Shown here: one piece after another, positions 1-12,467 of the stretch
Position numbering within the stretch: position 1 is the stretch's first letter
Layout: each line of letters begins with the position of its first letter
DNA from: Dipetalonema caudispina
Lineage: Eukaryota; Nematoda; Chromadorea; Rhabditida; Onchocercidae
Direction: 5' to 3'
Length of the DNA: 64,000 nt
Assembly (NCBI GenBank): GCA_013365325.1
Contig: JABVXV010000010.1
Location: forward strand, 248,001 to 312,000
Translations under genes and position numbers: made by a program
The notes under the pieces: generated by a model
What the model was told of the DNA's origin: nothing
Database searches by the model: none
The model's input: only the letters and a program-made list of their open reading frames with translations

Positions 1-3000
1 ATTTATACTTTAATTAATAGTAAGGAAGTGTTAGAAGGATATTTGCAGGTGGAACGCGAAATTGCTATAATGAAATTAATTGAACATCCAAATGTGCTTC
101 ATCTTTACGATGTTTATGAAAACAAGAAATATCTGTTAGTTTTTTCCGAGTATTCCCCCGTACTTTTTTAAAATCTTCCAGTGAGCAAAATAATCGGTGC
201 GATTCCAAGAAGGCATGATTGACTGTAAAAAATCAATCCACTTTTTTTTCTAAGCACTGCTACTTATGAAAATACCTATTTTTTAAAGAAAGCAAATTCT
301 TTACATCCTTTATGTCATCTACAACTAAATATGTTTTTCTTTTTTAATCTGATTCAAGAGTTAGTCTGTTTTTCAAAAAATTTCAACAAAGATGTTGTAG
401 GTATTTACTGCTAGAACATGTTAGTGGTGGTGAATTATTTGATTATCTAGTCCGGAAAGGTCGCTTGATGGCCAAAGAAGCACGAAAATTTTTTCGACAA
501 ATTATTTCGGCGCTGGATTTTTGCCACGCTCATAATATATGGTTTGTTAAATAAGTTGTAGTGAGGCAGAATTGCTTTTAAAATGCTTTTGATACAAATT
601 TTATCAGGATTTATCAGGTCCTGTTCATTTTTGATTCTCATAAGCATTAAAGGGATGTTGTTCGAACTTTCAAGCTTTAAAACTCTTTAATAGGTACTGA
701 TTGGTACTCAAGTAACTTATTTCCTTTGTAAGTTTATGTAAATGACATCAACTGATTGACTACACTAATGATCAAGCAATACAGGACGGTCATAGGGAAT
801 AAAATGATATCAATCATTTTGAATTTTTGCATTAAATTACCATGTGCAAGCGATAATGTTAATAATATCAGTTTGCTTATCGATGATGATTGGTGATTTT
901 TATGCATTGAATGCATAAAGTGCCTGATGCAAATAACTTAATATTTTTGTTCCATGTGTGAACTATTAAGAAAGGATGCGAATTAAAAAAAATGATAAAG
1001 TAAAGAAGCATGCGTGATAGTATCAATTAGTTGTAAATATAAACCATGTCCAAGCGTGTTTCACTGAGATTTAAACAATTTCTACATTTTTAGGAACTTT
1101 ATTTTATAAGTTTTGCATAACACTTGATTTTTTAGCCATCGAGATCTGAAGCCTGAAAATTTGCTTTTGGATGATAGAAACAATATTAAGGTTTGTTTTC
1201 AAAAGTGCACACTATTATTTTCAATGATTGTCCAATTATTCTTAATTCTTTCGAGTATTATTTGTATGCTAATAAATAAAATACCATTTATGAATTTTTG
1301 AGATATTGAATGCGCAGTTGATACTGATAATTGATACAGTTTTGAATTCTTGTAAGCTCTTAGATGTCTTTTTTTTTCTCTTCTTTGAAACATAGTATGA
1401 ATATATTACTGAGAATGACCTATTTAACCTATTTCTAATACAGTGGAAAAGCTTGATAGAGGCATTTCAGGTTGCTGATTTTGGAATGGCATCCTTGCAA
1501 GTTGAAGGTTCTATGCTTGAAACGAGTTGCGGGTCTCCACATTATGCTTGTCCGGAAGTTATACGGGTATGTGGACGCATTGTTCATGACAATTTCACGG
1601 TGGCTTCAAATAAGTTTCATGAATTTTGGCAATGAACATATAATTTTGCAGACATAGTTCTTTTATGCCATTTTTCGTTTTTGCTGAAATTTCAAAATCT
1701 AACTTTGTATAGAAAATAATATCTTTGCTAAAATTTTTCAATATTTAAAAATACTCTTCATTAGTAAAAATAATGCGAAATCTAATTTTCTGGTATTGAG
1801 TAAAAAGGATCAAAGATGACATAACAAACGAATAATTTAAAAACGTATGATTTTTAGGGAGAAAAATACGACGGTAGAAAAGCTGATGTTTGGTCCTGTG
1901 GTGTTATTTTATATGCTTTATTAGTTGTGAGTTTGTTTTTTTTTTTTGTTCAACAGTCAATGTGATCATTTTTTGTTAGCAAATAATGGTAGTATTTATA
2001 ACTTATTTCTCAATATTTATTGTTATTCCTGCTTAATTGTATGGTAAATATTATTCACAATAAATTAAATAAATGTTCATTTAAGTGGATGTGATACCTG
2101 TGATTTAAACATTTTATAGGGTGCTTTGCCTTTTGACGATGATAATCTGCGTAACTTGCTAGAAAAAGTTAAGAAGGGCGTTTTCCATATCCCTCATTTC
2201 GTTCCAGCTGATTGCCAAAATCTTCTCAGGACTATGATCGAAGTTGATCCACAAAAACGGCTTTCTGTGAGATATTATTTTTCACCTCATTTTAATTTTT
2301 AATAACAAGAAAATTTCTTCGAAATTATTCCAGAAAAAAAAAAATTGATTTTTATTCTCTGTTTTAAAATAAATCATATTCGATTTAATGTAATAGAGCC
2401 AATTCATATTAATCCATATATTTAATCTGTAGTTGAGTGAAGTATTCAAACATCCATGGGTTGCTGATAGTTCGAAAGCTGAACTTGAACTTGAACTACC
2501 AATGGCGCAAGTTGTACAGGTGATTTTTCATGTTTTTAAATTATATATTTCGTAATAAGAAGTGGTTGTGAAACCTTATGAAAAGTCATGAAGTGAAACC
2601 AATCCATCAAAAATGTCTTTTTTTTTTTTTTTCAGACCTATATAATTCCTAGCGAAGAAAACATTGATTCGGATGTCTTTCGACATATGACTAATTTGGG
2701 GTGCTTCAAGGATAAGGAAAAATTGATCCGAGAACTATTGTCTCCAAGGCACCTATGCAACATATTCTGTTTTTTTCATTATTGTTTGTTTTTAATGTGA
2801 TCAGGAATCTTTAATTTGTGTGAAATTCTTTAAATTTGAAGAGTAAATTAGGTTGTTGCAGACATAACACAGAGAAAATGGTTTATTTCTTACTGTTAGA
2901 TCGAAAAAGGCGTAGACCAGCACACGAGGATGAAACTGAGGTGCATTTTTTTTTTGCAACTTAAGAATTATATTTGCAGAAAAATGTTTGTTCAACAATT

Positions 3001-6000
3001 AGTAATGATTCAATAATTTAAACGATATTTAAAATAGCGTGAAAATAATGTAATTTTTTAGGTCGTTCTCCGTGGCTCCAGTCTTAATCATGATCCACCA
3101 CGGAAACGTACCGATTCTTCGAGACCTTCAAGATATCCATTTGGTTCAATCAGTGAAGGATCTCCGATCAATCCTCGAAAAACATACGGGTAACAAAGAT
3201 TACTCTGTTGAATTCCTCATTTCGTTTATGTCAACATTGCTTAGTTATTAAAACTTCGTTTTCATTTTATAAACTTCATAGCTCTTCCTTTTCACTATAT
3301 ATAAGAAAAGAGATTGAAGGCGATATAACCGAGGTAGACACTGCTCACTTGGCGGATCACCAAATGGCTCGACGCGCTCATCACCACGTGAGTCGATCAG
3401 TGGTAGTATTGGCCCTGTAACGCCAACTTCTCGACAAATCTGCAGTGCTGCTTCGCAAGTTGAAGAACGTGGAAGGCTTGTTTTAATTAAAAATTTGTGA
3501 TAATTTCAAATCATAAATTAAATGTAATTTGAAAACTTCTTGTAAATAATGGGATATTTAGAATTTCGGCACGTGTTAGCAACTATCACTATTATACCCA
3601 ACCAGTTGATCCGGAAGCATTAGCTGCTGCTGCAAGACGAGTGCGCACCAGTATCGATGATAAGGTTTAACATTCATTCAAGTTGCTTTTAAAATTTAAG
3701 AGACTACATTTCCATCGACTTAATCTGTTGTCGGAAACAAAGTTCTACTTTGGTTCGCATAACATTTTTAATGAATAAGAATTATTTATAGCATCTCCAA
3801 AGGAATCCTCGACATTCACATGCTGGTTCAAATATGATGCCTGAAGCAAGGATGAGTTCAAGTTCGAGTATGGGTTCTGCAAACACATCCACAAACAGTC
3901 TAAGTATGAGCAAAATTTTCATTATAATATTATTTCATTTCATAAAATATTTTTTGTCCTGTACAGGTAGCACAATTAGCACGTCGAGACCATGGCGACG
4001 GTTATCGAATATCAAAAATTCTCTATTGGGTACACCACGATTTCATCGTAGAAAACTAAGTAGTGGAAGTAGCGGAACTGGAGAGAGTGATTCTGAAGAA
4101 AATCAAATGTTGGAATCCTCCGAGTAAGTGATTTTAACAAGAATGAAATATAATAACCAATAAATTTACCTTTTCAAGTTTCTTCTTATTTGATTTAATA
4201 AATCTTGACTAAATTTAATCTTTCAATTAAAATTTTTCTTATCATTATGTTCTGCTTGGGTTGCTTTTTAATATGAAACGTTTTGTTTAGTCTGGTGAAG
4301 AAATCATGGTTTGGATCACTTGCATCAAGTGTAAGTGTTGAACGGAATGATGTTCAAATAATACCGGCTCTTGGTAAGACAGTAAATGCCATCAAAGCCG
4401 AACTTATACGTGCTTTTCTAACGGTTAGTGCAACAAAATTTGAAATTTTGAAAAAAGGTTTTTGTTTTTCAGCTATTAGTAATTGCTTCTTGATGAAGAA
4501 GGAATTCCAGCACACTGCAATATACGTACAAGAATATTAAGAAGCTGTTTTTTTTTTTTGTTTTTTGTAGTCAGGGGAGAAAATATTTACTCCAAAACAA
4601 AATTCTGATATGTTTGGTAATCAAAAGTTTCGACTTCATATTTTCTATTCGGTATTGCACCAACACTCGTTTTAGATTCATGAACTTAGCCATTCTGTTG
4701 TTGGTCAGAACTCATTTCGTGTTGAATACAAGCGTGGACCAACTGCTGGTGGTAGTGTTTTTTCGAGAGGTGTAAAAATGCAGATAAGTTGATTTAATTT
4801 AAGAAATGCATATTTTGGGGAATACTATTTAATGTGTTTAATGTTATTGTTTTTTAGGTGGATATTATACAAACAGCACACAGAACACCATCAAATGAAG
4901 AAACCCCTATGTATGTTGTCCAGTTTGCACTCCTTGCTGGTCCAGTAAGACGATTCAGGAGACTTGTTGACCATCTTACAGCTATTTTGCAAGCATCTCA
5001 ACAAAGGTAATTGCATTCATGTTCTTCAACCTTTTTCAGATTTATACTAAATAAAACAGAATAACAATGATAAGAATACTGAAATATTGCTGGTCATTAG
5101 AAACGTGTAATCACTTCTTTGCGTGGTTATATGGCAACTAGTTTATTTCTACTTAATATAATACTTCAGATCTGATAGAAGCATAGCACTGATGGTGCGT
5201 CCCAGGAGGCTTTCCGACTCGAGTGTCAGTAGCGCCTGTTCTGATTCAGAATCCAATACAGCTACAACGATTCCACACGTTAGAAGTCAGACTGCGGTAC
5301 GATTTCTTCGTTGGTTTTTAATCTCGTTTGCAGATTACGTTTAGTATTACATGAAGTCTAACATTAATCAATTCAGGAAAGAGTTGAGACAAATTCTACG
5401 CTTGATGCGTATACTTTACGCTCAGCAAATGATGTACGACATGCACAACCATCCAATAATGATTTAACTTATCAAAGATCTCGAAGAAATGTCTTGGCAG
5501 GTATTTATTCGGTTTCAAACTTTTTGTAGAATTCGTTGCTAATGAATGCTTTACATTTTCATCGTAATTTTATTCTGCTCATAGCATGAATGCTATATGA
5601 TTTACTTATAATCAGTATGTTCTGAAACGTGTGCGATTGTGCTTGCTACTTTTGTTTACGTATAGATAATTCAGGCAGATAATTATCAATGCATGTCCAG
5701 CTAATTTAATTTATCGATGTTGTTGAAAAAGATTGTTTATTTTGAGTTACAAATAGCAGAAACAATCCCACGTCAGTGGACTTGTCACTGCAAAAGGCAT
5801 GATCGCTTTAATATACTTCTTAAAACTTGCAAACATTCTCAGCAATGCACAAATTGATAAAAAGGCTTATCGTTTCCCTCCTTTCCCATCTTTTTTTTTA
5901 TTGTAGATATGATGATGAGCAAAGAGCAGCATTTATAGCTGTTGAATAAGGTATCTAATAGAGGGTCTGCTTGTTCAAAGATTCGTAATAATTTTGGATT

Positions 6001-6683
6001 TTGAATGGTTAACATAGCTAGCTATACTTGTAGACTCTCAGTCTTAAAACTTCATTCGGATTTAAATTCTGATAATGAAATAGAGTAGTTTGCGAAAGAC
6101 TACGAATAATCTGATTTTAGCTTATCTGAAATCGCCGGTGCCGCGTAGGCGAAACCCGTCGTTGATACTGAATGAAAGTGGAATCCATGTGATAACAGGA
6201 TCGGGATCTGCTAGTGAAAAGGCGCGGAAAGGATCATCCGGTGTAGGAATTACAGCAACAGGTGATGCAAGCGAATGTATTGCATCAACTCGGAGTATGC
6301 TCGCATGCAGTGCTTCTCCTGGTGAGCGTTCACCTGCAAGGTGAGCGTAAACTCATGGAAATCCCACATATATATAAATATATAACATAATACATATACG
6401 CGAGCTTGCTTGTTTACCCCTTTCCGCTTTGCTGATCGCTTTCAATGTAAGGTTACCTGGTTTGCAAACTTCCCCAAGTTCGTTACTTATCTAATTATTA
6501 AAAATTAGCTATAATTTGAATTCTGTTATCTGTTTCATTAGCCAGTTTGGGTCATGTTACTTTTGTTCTAGTACGCGTAATATCGAAAGCCGATCTCAGC
6601 CCGGCACACCCAAACAGCCGCTGACATTGTCATGTCGACAGCGAACTTCACAAATTCCTATTCTCAAGTCTGACAACCTTTGA
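1..6683 (+). CDS. sad-1: SAD-1/BRSK-type Ser/Thr protein kinase, 5'-truncated by the window edge
   Basis: AMPK-related kinase of neurons; the family acts in presynaptic assembly and polarity downstream of LKB1. Exons read: 49-134, 401-541, 1136-1190, 1471-1566, 1858-1926, 2120-2266, 2433-2519, 2636-2748, 2862-2940, 3062-3189, 3320-3475, 3562-3664, 3792-3903, 3967-4123, 4291-4423, 4676-4783, 4858-5006, 5170-5296, 5377-5500, 6121-6340, 6572-6683. Together they give 834 codons with an intact frame, stop TGA 6681-6683. Visible: alpha-C VEREIA, catalytic CHRDLKPEN across exons 2-3, ADFGMASL, the activation-loop [14 protein letters not shown] with the LKB1-target Thr, and [17 protein letters not shown]. 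Then come a Ser/Pro-rich linker, the [10 protein letters not shown] and KAELIRAF start of the KA1-like region, and [11 protein letters not shown]. The ATP-binding Lys and start codon lie upstream. Coding may begin at 21 rather than 49. Non-GT donors follow exons 8, 11 and 16. Confidence 0.95.
5907..5938 (+). other. sad-1: Candidate alternative last exon of sad-1
   Basis: A strong acceptor (T-tract then ATTGTAG, ending at 5906) lies inside the 620-bp intron between exons at 5377-5500 and 6121-6340. Exon 5377-5500 ends in phase 1 (one base, G). Joining it here reads D, then MMMSKEQHL, then TAG at 5936-5938. This would give a kinase lacking the last ~110 residues. The phase match has a 1 in 3 chance of being accidental, and no clear AATAAA follows. 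Confidence 0.25.
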
Positions 6684-6852
6684 TATGCATATGTTTATTT
6701 GATGCTCTTTTATGCTCATTTGCTGATGCAAGTATATATGTTTGTTTAGCGGCGTACATTTGAAAAGGAACATTGCAAACCATTTCTGATCTTGTTGGAA
6801 TTACGAAATGAGTTAAATTTCACTTTGAATTGCAGTAGATCCTCCTTAGCAA

Positions 6853-6858
6853 ATAAAT
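6853..6858 (+). terminator. Probable sad-1 polyadenylation signal
   Basis: AATAAA lies 170 bases past the TGA stop of sad-1, with T-rich sequence around it. It is the first AATAAA after the stop, so it is the likely 3' end signal. Inferred from position and motif only. Confidence 0.45.
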
Positions 6859-9800
6859 TTGTTATTTAAGTTGGTAGAATATTTAGGTGGAAGGAATTTC
6901 TTGTAAAAAAAAAATTCGGAAAAAGGAAAGTCTTCGAAGGATCAGACAATGATCACCTCGGATTGACTGCAAAAATTTGCGGTTTGTTTGAATTCTTTTT
7001 TTTTCCAGTGATAATTTACGAAATGTACTTCATTTATTGCAATCACTGCAAAATTCTTATTTGCACACAATTGTTGTCGAAATTGTTGCTGTTGTGTTAC
7101 TGTTGACCAATAGCAGAATTATTTTTAATCAGAAGCATTTCCTCATTTCAATTACGCATGTATTATCTAGTTTGGAATTCGTCTTCTGCTATTTGCTAAA
7201 TTTGAACAAAAAAAATTGTTTTGTTTGTCGTCGTTGATTATTTCCTAGGAAACAGTATTAATATTTTCACATATATCTTACATTAATACGATAAAGAATT
7301 TCATCATACTGCTGAGTTTTCTTTTGTTTCAGCTTAATTTTTATAAATTTTTCTTCTTTAAAATTGGTGATAGTGTAACGCAGTGGTAAATTAAGGTAAA
7401 CGACTAAAAAGTGTAAATTATAAGCTTCTGGAAGCCAGCAATTATCAGTGTATGATATCAATAAGAAGCGCACCACATTTGAGAATCTTAGCTAAACATG
7501 AAGAATCAGAATGAATATTTAGTGGATTATTCTTATATATGAAATGCAATCCAATTAAGCAAGTATTATCAGAAATTTCCATTTCAAATGACTAAACTTT
7601 ATCTGACCATTTCAGCACTTCACTGTTCGTTTGCATAATCTTAGTCCTTCTCAAATTAAGAGCGATTCGCAAATTATTGTCGAAATTTACCTTCCTACAA
7701 TATTTTTCATGAATTCACATAAATTAGAGTAGGAAACATTATTTTTTTTTGCTTATCTATATCCCTATCCATTAATGTTTTCTTTAAATACAATAAGTTG
7801 AAAATAAGATTGGTTCTCCATTGGATATTGATATGTTCTTAAGTTTTTCTCACCAAGTTTCAACTTTTCGGCCGCCTTAAAAAGTCAACGCAATAAATCC
7901 TTTTTTGGAATCATTTTATTTGAACAAACAGGAATAAGTAAACGCCGGTGCAAGTGCATATTACTGTAATGAAATAGATGAGCAACAACACAAAGCTTAT
8001 TTTAAACTTTATTTGGCATGAATTGAGCGGTTATTGAAGCGTTGAATTCCAGAAGTTTGGCAAATATAAAAATACCGAAAGTTTGTTAATCTCGATTTGT
8101 TTGGAAATTCTAAGTGACTTGCTTTCAGTGCAATTTTATGAAAATAATAAATGTAGAATGATTAACATAAGTTTGCATTAATGTGATTAAATCTTGGGAT
8201 CTTTCATATTTAATGCTTCCATTATAAGTATTTTTATCTGAAAAAGCACTATGTAGAAAATGTACCGATCGAGTAGTTTGTCAGATTTGAGAAGGAAAGA
8301 ACTGAGATAAAAAGTTTAATTTGTCAGGATATGGTTCAATTCGATGTCTTTTCATCATCAAATCGTTAACTTCATTTTATGATCTCAACTAGTTTTTTGT
8401 TCTCATTTTTTTCAATCTCCAAAATAAACATTTTTTTTTTTTAGAGATGATCATTACACTTCTGTCGGAAAGTTAAAGATGTCTTAGTTTCCTGAATTTT
8501 TTTTTAATCTAATTAAATGAAAGATTAGTTATTATCACCAATCTGAAAAGAATAATAATTAAACTCACATGATTTTCTGGAATTCAATTTGCATAAGGAT
8601 TGTAATATTACCTAAACTTCTTCATTTTATGAATTCTTTTGTCCTTAATTGCTGTTAATGTATAAGTGAGTTAGTGGCATTTTATAAAGTAAATTGAAAC
8701 AATGAAATTTTGGGTTGGAAGAATAGATCATTTAGAGTATCTCACATAAGATGGAAAGAAAATAACTGGAAAAATTTTTCAATACTAAAGTGTATTTTTA
8801 TAGTGTCCATTTACATTTGAAATGAAAAAAGCTTTAGTCGTGTTATATTTGAATTTGGTTTTACTGAAAATTCTACAGATATGATTAATTGTTGGAGTAG
8901 TGATGTTGCAGTTTCTTTCTCCCTCAGAGTGCAAATTTTGTAAAATGGATATTGTATTTGTAAATAGAATTATAGGAAAGTTTTGGTGTTCCGTTCTTTT
9001 GTCACTGCAAAAACATTGCTTTGAACAGACCGAAACTTCAAATTGGTTTCCCAAGCATCACCCCATTTTATATGCTTCGAATAAATAAATTGCTCATCCT
9101 GAAAGTTTCATAGAAATGAAATTTATCACTTTTGCAATAATAACTGCACTCATGTGTTTGACAAAATTATTACGATTAATTAAAGAAGTGTGCCCACTGG
9201 TGGTTATCAATAATTTAAATATGACAATTTTAAACATTTTGATTTAAATCCTCTAAATAAATTGCCTCTGAAAACTATTACACTTGCTGTGAGAAGATAT
9301 CACTTGGCTAATTATCCTTTGAGAAATCTTTTCTTTTTTTTTTTCTGCACTTTTTTTGTAATAGGATCTATTCCTCAAAGGAATAATTCCGTTCCTGTTG
9401 TCTGTATCTTTCACTTCTCTTTTCGCGAAATATTTTCCAAGGACATTTTTATATTTCAAAATATAAGAGCTAACTCAATTTTTCCCATCTTAATTCGGTA
9501 ACCAGGAAACTAATCATATCATGCAATGCAATACATTCATAGTGATTCATATTTATCATCAAAAAAAGATTGCAGTCTATCCATCAAATCATCTCAAGTG
9601 ATTATTAATCTAAAAAAATCAAATTTTGAATAAATATCAACCGAAACTATCACTAATTATTTGACGCATTATTAGATGGAAGTAAAAATGTTTATTAGTT
9701 TGGGAGTGGAATTTTGAATTATTATTTATGATTTATTTATAAGTCAAAATCCTTTTAGCACATTTTTTGCGCACTTTTTTTATGAAAATTATGATGGAAA

Positions 9801-10176
9801 ATATGAGATAGGAGACACGAAAATTATTACCGTTCTTTTCTTAATGTAGTATAATTAACATGATAATCATCATTTCACATCTCATCGTAATTATTGCAAC
9901 AATCCCAAGCAAATATATGCTACCATGACAACATTACCTGATTTCATTATTTCTTATCCATCTCCTATTTTCTGATTGAAGGTTGCAGCAGTTCCATAAA
10001 TTAATATGTAATTCTTTGGTGAAGTTTAAATTACCGCTTGATAAGAAATTATCGATTATAGTTCCTTTTTTATTTTTAAATAGTTTCAAGTAAAAGAATT
10101 ATTTTGAAATTTTTTTCTTGCAATCCTTCAACTGCTTTAAACTTAACCACATTGTTGTTTTATTTGATTGAAAGCC

Positions 10177-10204
10177 TTTTTTTTTCCCCCCCCCCCCCCC
10201 CCCC
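10177..10204. repeat. Poly-T/poly-C block (T9 then C19)
   Basis: Nine T (10177-10185) run directly into nineteen C (10186-10204). It is the only long C run in a window otherwise rich in A and T homopolymers. On the minus strand it is a G19 run, able in principle to form G-quadruplex. The exact length is prone to sequencing error. Confidence 0.9.
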
Positions 10205-10448
10205 GATTTCTAATTTAAAATTGACATAAATAATGTCAAGAGACTGGTTGCAAGAGAAATATCTTGATGAACTATGGATATTGGGTAGCAAAAAAATATC
10301 CGAACATATAGCTGCGTTTTAAAAAATAAAAAAAAAAAGAAAAATGACTCATAAAGATCCAAAACGGCATATCCCTGGAGGAATAGACATTATAGAAAAA
10401 TTCCAACATCGGTATTATTTCGGATAAATAAAGTGTCAAATTCAGGAA

Positions 10449-12467
10449 ATGATTGGAAGCGTGCGGGATGCGACGGAGGTGGGAGAGACGGAAACAGTAA
10501 ATGTCCTTCCACACACAACAGAAATAGCACAGATCGCCTAAAAGATAACAAATGTATAATGAAAGATTTAAAAGTTTGAATTCATAGTTTACATACTCCA
10601 TGATATGGACAACTATTTGCATCATTCTGATATTACTTCTTGTTTTTCTGTTTGAAATTTTGTTCCTTTTCTGCCCAATACAGCAATGTTTCTGGACAAA
10701 ATTTGCTTGCTTGATTTTGTACATATTTTCCTCATTCAAATAATCAGATGATTTTTATTTTTACAAATTACATTCTATCTTTACAACCAACGATGATGAG
10801 AAAATAGATGATTTTTTTTTAGTTGTATTACATTTAACAATGTTTTTTTTTAACTTTGTGTTTTTGAAATTCTCTTGAACTGCAATTATTAATTTCGGAT
10901 GCGAATGATCATTATGTTTGTTCATCTACAATATTGCTTTGCTTTTCCCTGCAATAGCAAATTATAATCATAAAGTACCATTAGCCTAATTTACATTAAT
11001 TTATTTGACTCATTCATTTCATAGTACGTTTTATTAATTTTTTTTTTTTTTTTTCACTTTCAAACCAACATAAAAACTGAGCTAACAGTTGGCAAGTTAT
11101 AGTCCTATTTAATAATGATCAATGATAGTATCGTTGAAATGAGAATTAGCGGCATTAGCACTGAAGTCGGATCAGAACCAAGATCTCTCCAAGGTACAAC
11201 AAAATCGAACCAATTATCCTTTCTATTCTTTCATTCTTTTGTTGCTATAAATCAGTCACTGCCAGTTTTATTCCATTATAAATCTCTTTTCCTCTTCATC
11301 TAAATTCTTTTATAAAACTTAAAACTATTTAGGAGAAGCCATCTTTCGAAATATTTTGAAAAAAAAAAAAACTTTAATCAATGACATTTCAATCGTTGTC
11401 AGTTGGTCAAACTGTTTTGTTTCACAACATTGTCAGTTGATCGCTCACTAGTTCAACAAATTCATTCAGTTATTTAGAAATAATTTGAAACTTGAGGAAA
11501 TAAAATTTAGGAATAGCTTAAAATTCTAAGAATTTCATACAAACAAAACTGATAAATGGTCATTGTGATCTTCGAGTTATGTCTCATATCAATTTGAATA
11601 CTGTCCACAAACTAGCATTGCTTCTTAACTGCAAAAAATCTATTAGGCAAATTCTGACAATTGTATTCTTAAATTTTTCACTAATAAAACTATTTTCCAT
11701 AAATGAGGAACAAACTCAGATACGGGTTAAGATATTCAGCTACTGAGATGTTTCAGTTTCGAAATTCACTTTTTAGTTAGAACATTAGTTTGGATCAATA
11801 GAAATTTTTTCTTGCCATATTTGAAGATTTTAAATCAAGAAAATTCAGTAATGTCTAAAATATTAAACATTTATAATGCAGTAGTTTGTAATAGAAGTGT
11901 GGAAGTTAATCTTTCTTAAGCTATAAGGTTCTCTTCTTATGAATAAATCAATTAATCATGACTGGTTATAAAATTATTTTAGGGAAGCACTGAATTTTTA
12001 TGCATTATAGAACTTTTTTGCATACTCATTAAATTATATACTGAAAAATTTCACGTAATTTATTAGAAAACTGGTTTCTTGTCCTCATCTACATCTATTT
12101 ACATTTTCATCTATCATTTCGAATTTTCATCTTAGGTTAGAGTTTCTTTCTTGGAAGTTGGCATTATTTTGTCATAATGTTTTTTGAAAAATTTTTATAT
12201 TTTACTTTAAAAAATTTCTGAATTAACTTTCAGAAGATATGGTTTTTTGAGTGCTATGTTCAGGGCTGATTCATTGAGGCTTTTTCTTTGTTGTAATATC
12301 TGACAGCTTGCAAAAATACTTCTGGAAGAAAAACGAAGCGCTTACGCGTTAGGTTTAGAGAGATTTTGTTAGACGAAAAGCAGAAACGGCTTGTTGAACT
12401 TTGGTCAATTGGCTTTTTCAAATACTTCCTCAAAAAAGAGTCATTTATTATCAATCAAACGGTGTAA
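10449..12467 (+). CDS. Candidate three-exon small gene (99 aa), no recognised family
   Basis: Three relatively GC-rich open blocks join with matching phases: 10449-10496 (acceptor AATTCAG at 10445, ATG three bases later, donor ACA|GTAAAT), 11103-11193 (acceptor GTTATAG, donor CAAG|GTACAA, phase 1) and 12307-12467 (acceptor CTGACAG, stop TAA 12465-12467). The product is 99 residues, basic in its second half, with KRLRVRFREILLDEKQ and then an amphipathic stretch. RVRF fits the RVxF docking motif of protein phosphatase 1, but such short motifs arise by chance. No signal peptide or membrane segment is seen. A GTAAGA donor at 12464 overlaps the stop, so the gene could continue. The last two blocks are also open on the minus strand, so the whole model is a hypothesis. 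Confidence 0.3.

Larger units (their letters stand above)
6684..10445. other. sad-1 3' flank and intergenic DNA
   Basis: AT-rich sequence with many T and A tracts and no gene I can name. It holds the presumed sad-1 3'UTR, then two weak exon-like pockets. One starts at 6888 after a TATTTAG acceptor. The other, 7616-7732, follows TTTCAG and reads 38 codons to TAG. Both strands are open around 8785-9054 and 9253-9459, which looks like chance. A T9-C19 homopolymer block lies at 10177-10204. Confidence 0.5.

Noticed and set aside
1..48. In-frame extension of the first sad-1 exon to the window edge
   Set aside because: The frame is open and a few residues resemble the family, but the position of the ATP-binding Lys would be Thr and residues would be missing next to the alpha-C helix. 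TTGCAG at 48 is a good acceptor, so this is more likely intron.
8785..9054. 89-codon minus-strand ORF
   Set aside because: No ATG and no acceptor in the right place; an overlapping + strand ORF is equally open.
10272..10739. 155-codon minus-strand ORF
   Set aside because: Rich in Phe/Tyr/Cys, with no family resemblance. Its GC-rich core reads better on the + strand, with a proper acceptor and donor.
12260..12454. Minus-strand ORF opposite candidate exon 12307-12467
   Set aside because: It has no ATG and only a weak acceptor, whereas the + strand has an acceptor and a phase-matched upstream exon. Not fully excluded.
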